Positions 24,760 to 64,000 of a stretch of DNA of 64,000 bases are shown here, piece by piece. Source of the stretch: Paralichthys olivaceus (lineage: Eukaryota > Chordata > Actinopteri > Pleuronectiformes > Paralichthyidae); the NCBI RefSeq assembly GCF_024713975.1, contig NC_091113.1, forward strand, positions 11,668,501 to 11,732,500, read 5' to 3'. A model generated the notes under the pieces. The model saw only the letters and a list, made by a program, of their open reading frames with translations, was not told the DNA's origin and did no database searches. A program made the translations under genes and the position numbers. Positions within the stretch are counted from its first letter, which is position 1. Each line of letters starts with the position of its first letter.

Positions 24760-26136
24760 GGTCACGTTCTTTTTCATGTTATATTCATCTTTGCTCATGT
24801 TGTAAACCTGTTAACTGTATCAAAGTTTTCCCAAGTCAGTGATACATTTTTGTTGCAGCCAAATTCAGCAGCAAGAAATTTCAACCTGCAGGGTTTGTGG
24901 CCACATTCTTCTGGCAACTTAAACAGTGATTCACTGTTGTCTGTTTGAATTATGGTCAGAGACAGGTGGGTGTAGGAATGTTTGGTACTAACATACAGCC
25001 TCACTTTTCCTGTCTCTATTTAGAATCCAATATTTACTTCATTATACATAACGTGAACATACATGCAACTGAAACATTAACATAAGGTCTTCCTGTAAAT
25101 AACTAGATACTAGTTACTAAAAGGGATTTGAGGGAAATATTAAGTGTGATGCTGCACCTTTAGTAAAAATAGTGAATGGCCAACATTCCTATTTGAAGTA
25201 CTCACATCTTTTAGTGAAGGTTCCAGTGTAAAAATTGTTAAGTAAAATTATCTTGGCAAAAAAACGTTGCAGTACAAAATGTATTTTATATTCATTTTAT
25301 TGAATATTGTCTTGTCTTTTTGGGGAACATGGATCACTTTAATATTATTATTATTATTAGGGCCATATCTAAAAGAAAACATGAGATGCTGATATGATAT
25401 ATGATAATATGCAATATAATAATGTTACTAGAATAAAGTTAGATTTCAGAAGAAAGTCATATGGGGATAAAATATGCCATATAATATAATAAATCTTTGT
25501 TCTTGTAAAATTATGACTTTTCTCTCAATATTGACTTCTATTCTTTCAATCTTGTAACTTAATTTTCAAACTCTCAAACATTTCTCCATTGTTCTTCAAC
25601 TCTTAGAGCCTTCAGATATTTAAAAGTTGTTTAAAGTAGCAGAACAGGAAAATGATTGCGTGAGCAAATACTTACAGTAAGAACAATTTATACCTAAATC
25701 CAAATAGAATGGTGAGAGGTAATATAGCACTACTACTTCTAACTACTTCTAAAGCCTGTCCTTCCAGTTCCACACCTCCACTGTTACCATCTCTAAAAAA
25801 AATTTAAACTTTACTGCAGCTCTTCAACGCAACTCATCAGACCTGTTGTTGACGTCCTGTGGTGTGAACGCAGCCAGGACGCACTTTGGATAGATCCAAT
25901 CATGAACTCGTTTATAACAGACAGCACGTTGCAAATACTCAGCTGACGTCATCTGAGCTGCTGCAGAGTCAAGGGAACAGACACGCCCACCTCTCCACAC
26001 ATAAAGACATGAACTCTCACATACTTACTGAGAACGGGCACATCTGTGTGTCCTGACACACAACTATTTCATTGGCTCTTTGCGCACAGCATTTCCAGTG
26101 GACTTATTTAATTTATTTGAATCGCGGAGGTCAGTC
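24760..26136. other. snu13-crym intergenic region
   Basis: AT-rich sequence with an (ATT)n patch near 25345-25360 and many short ATA-rich strings up to about 25500. No gene is supported. The last 300 bases are less AT-rich and probably hold the crym promoter and 5' UTR. Confidence 0.5.
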
Positions 26137-29861
<3,725 letters not shown>

Positions 29862-29929
29862 AGTAACGCTGTTCTTCAGACTCTGGGTTTGACCCATGTC
29901 ACACAAGTTGATCAAGAGAATTAAACAAA

Positions 29930-29935
29930 GTCCTA
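29930..29935 (+). terminator. Candidate crym poly(A) signal (ATTAAA)
   Basis: ATTAAA 69 bases after the crym stop. Its position near the stop and the convergent neighbour favour a short 3' UTR, but this is a variant hexamer and use is inferred. Confidence 0.5.
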
Positions 29936-30079
29936 ATCATGATGTTTCACCCCATTTCTATAGCATCAACTAACTAAAACCTAACTTACCATAAAAAGTA
30001 TCACTTGAATATACATCAGTGTTATAAGAACTACCTAAAATGACAGAAACCCTGTATGAAACATGTAAATCACATATAC

Positions 30080-30230
30080 TTTGACTTTTTGGTGTTCATG
30101 CACCCTCTGCTAACATGGAGGAGGCTGGGGTTAATGACCTATACTGCAGCCAGGTACAAGGGGGCGATCAAGATGAGTTGGCTTCACTTTTGGGAGTGGT
30201 CATGTTGTCCAATTATTAAATAGTCTATGA
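30080..30230 (+). repeat. 3' half of MITE-like family A between crym and the rac1-type gene
   Basis: The strings gctaacatggaggaggctgg, gacctatactgcagccaggt, agggggcgatcaagatgagt and tggcttcacttttgggagtg are followed by a worn end (tagtctatga). The same order is seen at 43190-43320 and 54323-54463. Only the 3' half is present. Confidence 0.65.
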
Positions 30231-30415
30231 AATGTGTTAACATTTGCTATTTAGCCTTGAATGTTACAATTTTCAAATATTGTATGTGCTAAATAACATT
30301 TTTATCACTTGCATCATTTGTTGCACTCTTAAATCTGACTACTTCCCTAATACTTCCCTGTGCTGTTCTGTGTTTAGACAGAAGATATAAAACACAACAG
30401 AGCATTTTCAAAGTA

Positions 30416-31752
30416 TTTATTTGCTTTAAAAAAAAAAAATCAGCCAGTTACTATATGGAAATTAAACCACATTTAGCAAGAAATCTGAGTGTGCACTTCC
30501 TATGTTCTGTTGAAACACTAATAACATGAGTCTGGGTTTAAAGTGGTTTAACAGAGTACCTATACCATTTGATCAATGCTCATTTCAAAATAAAAGTCAT
30601 CTGCTGAAGGTCGCATTGAGCAACAAAGACATTTAAATGAGTAACAACCTTCGAGAGATGATACGCTGGCTCAAAAAACAGTGATAGATGGGGTCATAAT
30701 TAAATGGTCACACACCATTATGAAAACAATATGAGTGTCTTTTACTAAATAAAATTAATATTCAAAGCGCTTTTAGAGCAAAAATTTAGTGAAAGTGAAA
30801 TGATAGATATAATTTTTACACATAAATAGACAAGGAGCCTGTGGTGGCACTGCACCTTCACATGCTCGACAATAAGTCAAAAACACTGTCTTCATTTAAC
30901 ATGTAGTGAGAAGAGAGCAATGTTTTCGTCTAGAAAGCTTTTAGGAACAAAACAAAATAACTAACTGTTAAATATCCATCAGATACTGTGTTTTAATTAA
31001 TACTTCACTTAGCAGCTGCTATGACGACGGCGCTATGAGCCAATTTAATAATTTCAGGGTTAAAACAGTTCTTCATAATGACAATAAATGCAGTTTAAAA
31101 TAAAAGTAAAAGGAAGAAAAAAGAAAATGGTAGTGTTTATGGAGTGACTACACAGTGGTGACCGTTGACTGGGTTTTGGCAGCACCACAGTCTCATCAGA
31201 TGACTTGTGTAAACAAAACAGTCCGTCATTCAGCTGACAATTAAAAAAGGAGAAATTTGAGCTTCTAAAAAAATTGATCTGAAAAGTTATAATTTCATTA
31301 AGGCAGCAGAAATCTCTTGTGTAAGGGAAAGAGCGCAGTGCAGGACCTCCTTCTGTACTAGAGTTGAATCTACGGTCATTCATCATAAATTCACGTTCAA
31401 GTAGTGTTTCTTCACAATGTTTTTCTTGTACAATCCTCCTTCTAACTCGTCAATCAATCCCAGATCCCAAATCGAATCCCCCACCCTCACATTCCCCCCA
31501 AGGCCTATAGCAAAATTACTTAATTTCTGTCAATCTGAAAGGGCAACACAGATTTAAGAAACCACAGGTCAGACCTGACTGAGAACCATCAGCTCTACTT
31601 AAATCTGTGGCGTTCTTTCAGACTGAAGTCTGATCTACCAGAGCTTCTACAAACAAACAGATACTTGGGGCAAACCCAGATATCATCGTCTTCCCTCTGA
31701 GTAGGCGAGTTCTGACTGAAACCGTACTTTCTGCTCCACCCGTTGGTCTGCA
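30416..31752 (-). other. Probable 3' UTR of the rac1-type gene
   Basis: The minus-strand AATAAA (TTTATT at 30416-30421) lies 1.33 kb beyond the stop codon. The stretch between is AT-rich, has no coding exon, and includes many short A/T runs. Long 3' UTRs are usual for vertebrate RAC1. A nearer signal could be used as well. Confidence 0.5.
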
Positions 31753-35782
<4,030 letters not shown>

Positions 35783-36141
35783 CGGACGGCTCGGTGTGGT
35801 TAGCTTAGCGTGCTAACAGATAAGCCCGTCCGCACCGTGCGGCCTGGAAAGTACAGAGCGAGAGGAATAACGGGAACTCGACCGCGCACCGGAAAGTTCA
35901 AATATGTTTGTTTTTGCTGAGATAATCCGGTTTGAGTCGTCTTCTCCTCGGCAACAGTCCTCCCCCGAGGCACCGGAGCAGCGAACCAGGCAGGGAAACA
36001 CCCAGGGAAAGAAAAAAACAACAGGTTTGGAGTCAAGATGGTCAAGATTGAGGGAGGAAAAAAAACGCCCTCAGTCAGAGAAGCTGCAGCTCCCGAGATC
36101 CCAGAGAGTCACATCCGGTCAGAGAGGAGCGTCAAACCCCG

Positions 36142-36390
36142 CCATCTACCGGCAACAACACAGAACCCATCAACAACACAGAACCCATCATCTACCATCA
36201 ACAACACAGAACCCATCATCTACCATCAACAACACAGAACCCATCATCTACCATCAACAACACAGAACCCATCATCTACCATCAACAACACAGAACCCAT
36301 CATCTACTGGTTATTATCCACATAGAACCCATCATCTACTGGTTATTATCCACACAGAACCCATCATCTACTGGTTATTATCCACATAGA
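36142..36390. repeat. Two-period minisatellite upstream of the rac1-type gene
   Basis: About five units of 28 bases (period marked by caacaacacagaacccatca then tctacca) pass directly into about three units of 32 bases (ctggttattatccacatag then aacccatcatcta). Both unit types share the core agaacccatcatctac. The array lies 360-610 bases upstream of the rac1 start codon. Open frames across it (35904-36389, 36038-36325) exist only because the repeat lacks stops. Confidence 0.95.
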
Positions 36391-36751
36391 ACTAATTAAA
36401 ATCAGATCCACAAATGCAGTATCAAATGTATTTCTATCAATAATCCAATTCAATTGTACATTTCTGTGAAAAAAGCTGTGGAATTGTTTTTGTAAAATTT
36501 TGAGATGGCTGGCTTCTTCACGCTTCAGTTTCCTTGTGTCCACTAGAGAGCAGTATAGCACAGTGTTATGACATGAGACAGTCTAAAACATGCAAATAAT
36601 TTTTTACTGACCTACAAATATAAACCTCTCTATATATAATATAAACCCTGTCTTCATTTCGCTGCCTTTTAGTCTCTAACCATCATCTCTCTAATGGTTT
36701 ATTCCTCCATCAATTAATCACTGGCTCCATGGCAACCACTGAGTCCAGCAT

Positions 36752-36899
<148 letters not shown>

Positions 36900-39800
36900 C
36901 ATTGACTCTGGATTATGTTATTGGGGGATTTTTCCAGCAAACAACACATTAACTGGATAAACGTCACCATTAAGTGGGCGGTAAAAGCAGGGGAGAGAGA
37001 TTAATGAGGGATAAACAGGCCTTTCGTCCCCACATCAGGGAGGCTGTAAAACACAGTGGAGTCACTGCAGGACCTCAGGACGTCAAACTGTGGAAAGAGA
37101 TTAAAGAGGAATGAGGCGTATAAAACATATTGCAGAATGAGAAGCATAGCTGCTCTGGCTTTTATTTCTATAAATACGACCAAACATCCAATTGTGACTA
37201 GTTCCTCTTATAATCGTTTCCCCTGCTGTTTGTTTTAAGAGGCCAGAACCTCTATAAGAAAGTGTTTGTTGTTGTGGCATTGTTTTGCAGTGTCACTCCT
37301 CTATTGCCTCCCTCTCACCCTGAGTCCATATGCATCTTCCATCAAACCGCAGTTCAGACATTTCCTCGGATCATTACGTGCCACCATTAGTCTTCTAAAT
37401 AATCACAGGGATTTAATGACCCCTATCATGGCGCTTTCTCATTTGCAATTGAGTCAGATTGACAAACTGCAGGCAATGAGCGCTCAAATGCCCTGAATGT
37501 GCTCTGTAATGTGTATCGCTCACAATAGAGTCCACAGGATGTCCGCTGTTTGTGAATGTGGATAGAGCCACATAGAGTGAAAGCTGAAAGATGAGAATTG
37601 GTATTTTCCTTGGATTTCATCAGTGTAGCTGAACTGAGCACAGAAAAGCAGATGGCGGAACACAGCTGAGGCTTTTTGCATTTGTGCTGCTGCTGTTAAC
37701 TCTGCTTCCCACACAACCAATGTAAGCCTATATACTGTAGTAATAAGATCATGTAGATAACTGGTGTTGCTATGAATCATTCAGTGCGGATGGAATGGAT
37801 TTCTGGAGGTTATCTGCACATAAGCAGCACAGACTGATCGGAGTATTGCAAACGTGTATCCTTGATCTGATAATAGACTTTTATACAGATTTACATTTTA
37901 TTTCACAGCCTCTATAGCGAAAATATTCACCTCCCATGTAAGTCTTTCAATCAAGAACACTAACGTATTATACACATATCCCTTATAATTGCATAAAAAT
38001 TTGATTCCAAGTTTCCAACTTCACTTCATCATCATTCAGACCAAGATAAGTGCACAGTAGCACTAATACATTGAATCCAGCTCAGAAATGCTATTAAAAA
38101 TGCTAAGCAGGTATAAAAACTACCTGATGTTATTTGTATACACAGTGTAAATAGAAAATGCACATATTGAATAAGTAGATAAATTAGATGTAAACAGACA
38201 TGAGAATCTATGCACATATTGGATGACACTGCATATACACAGAGAGTGTATTGCACACATTGTTCTTGTTGAAGAGAGGGGACTGATGCTAAACTCCACC
38301 TGAAATTGTCTCAGCAAAAGAAATAAATTGATCGGTTATTCAAAGCCATGAACTGCTTCTAGATCCCCCCCTTCCCTGAAACCTCTGATTTCCACTGCAT
38401 GTTAAGCCGTGAGATGAGGATGCACAGTTTACTCCAGGTTGGCTTCAGGCAACTGTGCAGCGTGTTTATTTGAAGGTGGCAGCAGATATAAAACTGTACT
38501 TTTGAAGAATTCCTCGCACTGCAACCAACATATGCCGAGCTTTAGTCATGAGATGAAAAGGGACTTCTGTTTGAGTGATCACATCCAGCCTCATCTATTC
38601 ACAAAGCTATTTTTCTCCTCAAACAATCACCCATGAGTCACTATTGCAATCAGATTCAATCAGATCCAGAGCGGTGAGTCACATGCTGCTGCTCTTGGAA
38701 CATCAGCAAAAGTCGCAGCACTTTGCTCAAAGTTGGAAAGATGTTTGTTTTTTTCCTCATTCCGTGTTTGTGTTTCTCTTTCTGCACTTTCTCTCCACTC
38801 TCTTCACCGTTGTGAGAAAGGAAGTGTGTCACGTTTCTTGTGTGTTTGCAGGAGCAGAAATGTGTGTGAGACTGTCGCATGTGGTTTTCACAGGATTCAG
38901 GAATCCTCGGGCTCAAACACAAAATGATATTTGCAGTAGCCAATCATCACCGGAGCACTCTGATACAGGAAAAGTGATAAATGAAGTGTGGCTGCTGTTG
39001 AGGTATAATCACATGCATGCATGTGTTCCTATGGTCGGATTATGTGTCACATAGAAACACAGACATAAGGTTATTTGATAGTGTAACACCCCCACCCTCC
39101 TTATTGCACTTGTTTGTCTTGTTCTCTGTGTGTTTGTCTGTCTTTTATGAAGAACTAATACAAATCTGTAATAAATAAATACAATTGTAATTAAATTACA
39201 ATGTATAAAAAGTTCAAATGTATTGTTTAAAGAACAAATGAATAAATGTGTAATTGTATTGTTTAAGCTCTCGTGTTCAAGAAAAACGTATCACCATTTT
39301 GACAAACATCCACATGACAGTAGCATTGAATAATCAGTGAGTCTCGATCAGAATATTTCATTAAATAAAAATCTCTGATGCTGAATGGCTCAACATGTAC
39401 CTCATTATAACTGTATGGGTCATGAAGCAGGTTATTTGCTTACAATGTTGCTGCTGCATGAATGTAGCCCAGAGTTGCACTGCGGATGAATCCGGTTCCA
39501 TGCAGCACAGGGTCATTTCCTTGATGAGTGCAACAAAAGTTCAGGGCATGAAAACTTGGGTTTGTTTGAGCAATGAGGAGGCGACATGCTGAAAGAAAAA
39601 ACCTTACAGAAGAGTGGGTGTGAATTTGTGATGGATTCTGGGAGTGTGTTTATCTGCCGGAGCATGAAACTCTATGAGGAGCAGGATTTGTTCTTTGAGA
39701 TTCCAGTGGTTATTTTTATGATTTTTTGGAACTCATCTCTTTTTGTCATACCTACTCTTCCTCAAGGTTCTACATATCCCAGAAAACCTGACAACAACCA

Positions 39801-42060
39801 CCAGAGTACAACTCCTGCTCTTGCTCTGTTCCAGATATTTCCTGTCTGACCTGGGCAATCTCCTGCTGTGTTCTTTACATGTGAAAGGCAAACTTTAGAA
39901 AATGTCCACACCCAATTTTCCCTGAATGTCTTAAGGCTTCTCTACTCCACTTGAGTCTATAGAGGCTACTGACAGTACAGAAGAAAAAATTTCACCATGG
40001 CAGATTGTCTACATTTTGCAACTTCAAGGGGGCGTCACGGATACTATAGAACAAGATAGTACGACACACACAACACAAAAATGTATTTTTTGTTGTTGAA
40101 CGCTTCCAAAGAATTGTAGTGTGAAATAACATCTATACTTATGCATTGGATTTGTCTTGACAAAGACGTAGCAGCAGACTGATGTATCATCCCAGAGTAT
40201 GTGTGTCCCCAACTGTAATCAGGCCGTGACACATAAACATTGCGGCTTGAGGTCTGTTCATCCATCCACTCCCTGGACTTGTGTATGAGAAGCTGTGATG
40301 TGGTTGACACGTGCTGCCTCACAGAAAACCGCCAACAGAACATGAAGCGCCTTCATGCAGTATTTCCTTCAGGCTTGTAAAGTAAGATGTGATTAAATTT
40401 CAGAGCTGGCAAAGATAACATGGACTAAAGTTTTGTTTATGGTTCAGAAATGTATCAGAGATGCTGACCGTTACTTTCCTTTATCTTTCTCTCTTTTAAA
40501 TTTAAAAAAGAGTTGATTTGAAACGAGATATCTTAACTTTGAGCCAGAAGATATTTTCTTCCCTTCTTTTATTAGATAAATACAAAATTTCAAAATGTCC
40601 TTAATCCTGATAAACACAGTGCACATGTGAACAACAGATGAATTAACTCAAGTGTTGGGAAATACTTGACTTATTTGATGACGAGAGCTCGACTCCACCC
40701 TTTTGGTTCCACTGAAACTGGAAGTGGAGCCTCTTCCTGCTCTGGTCCGGACATCTGAACATTTATTCCCAAAACAGACAGCCATTTCCTCCCTACGCAA
40801 ACCCTTTTCCTTTTTGTGCACATACTGAGAAGAGTGCAGGCAGGAAAAGACGCTGGGTGATGGAGATGTCATGTGCTCAATAAACGCCCCAAGTTTCACA
40901 TCATATTGGATGAAATCAACTAAGTTTGGTTCCTCGCTGCAGGTGGGCCTCTGAGGGAATGCGAACAGGAATTTATGGGAACATGCTGCAAATTAATTGT
41001 AACTACCAAGCGCTGTGGAATCAGTATATGTTTATGCCTGGAGCCTGAGAGGGGAAAACAAGTGAAACCATGAATGTTCTATTTATAGGAAAGAGTGGAA
41101 AAGTTGTTTTGACAGTATGCTGCTGTCCGTTGGGAGTTATAGACTGAGGGAGAATCATGCAGAAAAGGCTCATTCAGTATTTATGTCCCTGGAGAGAGCA
41201 GAGTTTGGATCTATAACTTCACATGTGATCAGAAGTTGAGATTGAAACTCTGTGTATCACTTATATTTTGAGGTAATTGGCCATTTCGTCCTTTCCTGAC
41301 TGAGTGGAATTGAACATAGTGCATTATATGATTGTGTTGATGTCAGTATGTAAAAAAGTTTATATTACATTTTCCCCTTTTCTTGTATGTATTGTAACAT
41401 GTGTGTATGTAGGGCTATGATACCACTAGCATTGTTGCATTGATTGGAAATGTGTTTTTGTGCTCCACTAATTCCAGTAACACTGAAGTAATTCCTGCTG
41501 TTTTTAGACAATGCACACACGTGCTGTGTTTCACCTTATTGTGCAATTCTCCACAATTGTTGTATAACAGGCAGAGCTTTGCAGGAAGAATAGAAAAAAA
41601 TCCTACATTTTCACAATCTCACTTTTTAATTCACAACAACATTAAGTCTGGTTTGATAGTATATTTTGTAACATCCCATATAATAGAAAAAAAGGGTGAT
41701 TTGATGCTCTATTAGTAGAGATGCTGTCTCCAGTCAGTGAGATAAACAAGAACTGATCATGTTGTAGTAGAGGTTAAGCTTTTCTTAAAACCGTAAAGGA
41801 GAAGTATTGAGCTTACACAGCAGAGCAACAAACCACACTGATACAATGAATACATCTCCATTTTAGCAAATTAAAGTAATTATTTTCTAACAAAAGTCTA
41901 TTTTAAAGCATGCCGTCTTTTATACAAAATAAAACCACTTTCAATTTTGTATACACCCACACTCAGGGTGGGATTACCAAATGGGTAAAGGGGGCGACTG
42001 ACAGCAGGGGCCCAGACTCCCCTCGCCACAATTGCACCACAAAAGAAGTATAAGAATGCA

Positions 42061-42410
42061 TCCCTCTGCCAAGGCCCAACAACTCCCTTATGAAACTATA
42101 TTTAAATTCACTAAATCCAGATCTTTATTTTGATCTGCACCAGATTTCACTCATGCATAAATACCAGTCCCCCAAACAAGCCTGATTGCATTCCTCAAGA
42201 TTCATGAATGATTACCTGAGAAATTAATGAAAATGGTAGAAATAGTAAAGAAAGTAAGAAAACAAATCCTTGATCTGCTCCCTGGTCCAGATCTGAACCA
42301 AAACTTAATGGGTTCTTTCCTGAGAAATACTACATCCTTCTGACTAGCCATCAGTTTTAGCAAAAAAACAAACAAGCACTGATGATAACATAGGTTCCTT
42401 GGCGGAGGTT
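42061..42410 (+). repeat. Near-complete MITE-like family B element
   Basis: It begins cctctgccaaggcccaacaa and ends aggttccttggcggaggtt. The first 12 bases CCTCTGCCAAGG and the last CCTTGGCGGAGG are inverted complements with one mismatch, so the element has terminal inverted repeats. Inside are ctttattttgatctgcacca, caagcctgattgcattcctc, caaatccttgatctgctccc and aaaacttaatgggttctttc, matching the copy at 26575-26945. No coding capacity, as expected of a non-autonomous DNA element. Confidence 0.7.
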
Positions 42411-42965
42411 AAGATCCTTTTCAGCATCTTTATTATTTTACTGGTGGAGAAGTGTGGGGGTCAATGGGGGAGCAAAAGCCAATTTTTGCCCCTTGACATA
42501 GATCAGATCAGATTTCATAACACTGTAAGGGTGGAGGAGGGCGGTTCGATCACATCACTTCCTTTCCTGTAACTTTCCTCCATTGTCCTCCTGTTTCTGC
42601 TTCACAAAGAGTCCTCAACACAACTCCCTTCCTGAACTTCTGACTACATGCTGGGTCCTGCCTTCATATTCCACCAGTCAGTATAACACTCCTGGCGTGG
42701 CTGGAATCTTCCCTGGAAAAGCCACATTGAGTCATGAGCTCACATAAACAGGGACAAACAGGACGTATACAAGCTGGTCATGAGCTTTTTGAAGGTGTAA
42801 TCATGATAACATCACCAGTAAAGAGTGTGGGGTGCATGTATGAGGTCAGAGTCAGAGAAGCACCTTAAACTCAGAGATTTCCTGGTTAACCTGTAGAGAA
42901 AGTGAAAACTGTGAAGTCCTGGTAACGTGTGGATGGACTAAGGTTAGAGTCCAAACCCAAAAACT

Positions 42966-43320
42966 TTTTATAAGGATAGATGTCTCCTCTTTCTCCCACT
43001 ATCCAGTAACGAAGCCAAAGTATCACATGTACAAACGTCGCCATCTTGGATTGGACCTGCATTTGGAGCCGGAGTCTCGATTTGGGGATGGGGCCGCAGT
43101 AGCAGGGTCCAACCAATGAAAATGAGGAAAATGAATAAAATGACCAAATCATCTATGAGGAAAAATTACTTGATGAGTATATTGACTTTTTGATTTGGTC
43201 CATGTCACATCCACTAACAAGGAGGAGAATGATGACCTATTCTAAAGCCAGCCACCAGGTGGCGATTGAGACAGTTAGGCTTCACTTTTGGGGGAGTCCG
43301 TCTTTCTATACAACCTATGA
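42966..43320 (+). repeat. Near-complete MITE-like family A element
   Basis: It runs from tttttataaggatagatgtc to ccgtctttctatacaaccta. The ends are worn inverted complements of each other. The middle reads cgtcgccatcttggattgga, catttggagccggagtctcg, ggggatggggccgcagtagc, tttggtccatgtcacatcca, ccagccaccaggtggcgatt and aggcttcacttttggg. It is the only copy here with both halves, so it shows that the fragments at 14951, 30080, 54323 and 63826 belong to one family. Confidence 0.7.
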
Positions 43321-43399
43321 GTTAGACATGTTGTGGGTATATGGTTGATGTCAATGCACGTGTCCTCTGAAGTCATGGAGACGTGTGTATGTGTGTGTA

Positions 43400-43739
43400 G
43401 GGGGGGGGGGGGGGGTAGATGGGGCGTGGCTTCATGGCGTCACCGTGGTTTGCAGTGTGAATGCAGACGGAGCAGCTGAGGATGGAGCAGAGGAGGAGAA
43501 GACCCGCCGCTGTCTCACACCTCTGAATTATCTATCGCCTCCTCTTTGATTCAAAGGCACACTTCTTCTTCTGCTTCGTCTCTATTTTCTGTGGCATTTT
43601 TCTATTAATTTCGCCGCTGACACCGCTCCACGTCACCCGTCTGTCTGTCAGCACAACACCGGCTGCGACTGTCTCCTGAAGAAAACCACTCGGCTAAATA
43701 CACACCACCTTCTCCAGGATAGCCACTGCTACAACAAAC
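43400..43739 (+). promoter_or_regulatory. Probable cyth3 promoter and 5' UTR
   Basis: A run of about 16 G (43400-43415) and a GC-box/KLF-like string (ggggcgtggc, 43421-43430) are followed by a GC-richer stretch up to the ATG at 43740. The cytosine-rich and CpG-containing part from 43430 to 43740 is what I would expect of a CpG-type 5' exon. The transcription start is not identifiable by eye. Confidence 0.45.
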
Positions 43740-63247
<19,508 letters not shown>

Positions 63248-63825
63248 GTAGGTACACTCCTTCCTCCTCTGTCCTCTGTCCTCCTGGTTCATCTCAAACT
63301 GGCATTGGCTGCCATTAACCCTGTAGCACACCAGGCTCATCTAAGTTGAATCAGAGCTATTACTGGTTAAATAAGTTACTGCAATATGAAGTGATGGGTT
63401 ATTTTATTCAAAAGTGAGGTGAGTTGAAGGTCAGTGATCTCTCTCATTCTGCATGAGGACCGGCTGCATTCCTCTTTTGGCTCCGGAGGAGGCTGGATGA
63501 CGCTCAGGGCTCGTCTCAGTTGGTATACACCCAAAACGCCATATTTATCACAAGAAGAAGCCTTGGCATAAAAGATAATGATGCAACTCATCAAAACTCT
63601 CTGCCATTTGCTTTGTACTGAACTTTTTTATCTGAAGTGCACATTGTGAAATAGTCTTTGGAGAGCTCCTTCATGGTTCATCTACTTTACAGGTGCTTTT
63701 AAGATCACTTCCATATTGGTCAAGATTGAACTTAGGCTTCTTTAACGTAATAGTGTGGGAATACTTTATTTGCTTTTTCACTGACCTGCCTTTAGCAGCC
63801 AGTTAACTTTGCACAAAGACTGGAA

Positions 63826-63925
63826 ACCATAGACAACAGATAAAGATGTCTCTCTGCCACCTGCTATCAGGAAATTAAGCCAATATTTCCACAACGCCCT
63901 CATCTTGGGCATTTGGAGCCAGATA
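63826..63925 (+). repeat. 5' half of MITE-like family A in cyth3
   Basis: accatagacaacagataaag, atgtctctctgccacctgct, aggaaattaagccaatattt, ccctcatcttgggcatttgg and agcc follow the family A order (compare 14951-15064 and 42966-43090). The opening ccatagac is the inverted complement of the gtctatgg found at the 3' ends. Confidence 0.6.
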
Positions 63926-64000
63926 AATCTACCATTAGTGCCTGTAAATTTTACAAATTAATACTTTGCTACTTACCCATTGAATTCTTTTTGCTATGCT

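Noticed and set aside
35904-36389. 161-codon open frame upstream of the rac1 gene
   Set aside because: Most of it is the translation of the minisatellite; no family resemblance and no splice context.
38575-39054. 159-codon open frame in the rac1-cyth3 spacer
   Set aside because: Random-looking composition, no domain pattern, no good splice sites or start context; similar in kind to the frames at 46142-46495 and 50262-50687.

Overview
This window is vertebrate nuclear DNA, almost certainly from a teleost fish and probably a spiny-rayed (percomorph) species. Its genes are split into short exons with GT-AG introns, their products match well-known vertebrate proteins, and the spaces between exons are rich in CA/GT microsatellites and in short dispersed repeats that I recognise as common in fish genomes. 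No bacterial features, CRISPR array, rRNA or convincing tRNA is present.

Eight protein genes can be read exon by exon. From left to right they are: birc5 (survivin, + strand, first exon outside the window), tmem235 (claudin-like four-pass membrane protein, +), mosmo (modulator of Smoothened, -), uqcrc2 (core protein 2 of respiratory complex III, -), snu13 (15.5K kink-turn RNA-binding protein, +), crym (mu-crystallin/ketimine reductase, +), a rac1-type Rho GTPase (-) and cyth3 (cytohesin-3 Arf exchange factor, +, running off the right edge). For the six complete genes, splice phases close exactly. Predicted lengths are 205, 167, 466, 128, 315 and 192 residues, in line with the families.

The layout is: 0-9 kb birc5 and tmem235 in tandem; 9-22 kb mosmo and uqcrc2 in tandem on the minus strand; a divergent uqcrc2/snu13 promoter region near 22-23.2 kb; snu13 and crym in tandem to 29.9 kb; the rac1 gene with a long 3' UTR convergent to crym (30.4-35.8 kb); an 8 kb gene-free spacer holding a minisatellite and a long CA tract; then cyth3 from 43.7 kb, with a first intron of about 12 kb. 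The genes do not form one pathway. The neighbourhood looks like an assembly of vertebrate linkage blocks that are on several chromosomes in humans (birc5/tmem235; uqcrc2/mosmo/crym; rac1/cyth3; snu13), from memory of human gene locations.

The most notable features are a 3-nucleotide micro-exon (GAG) in cyth3 that would switch the PH domain between two-glycine and three-glycine forms, at least three MITE-like families with inverted-repeat ends and several copies each, a two-period minisatellite just upstream of the rac1 gene, and an ATG-only first coding exon in snu13. I found no clearly undescribed biological system. Comparisons with human proteins are from memory; no database search was possible.
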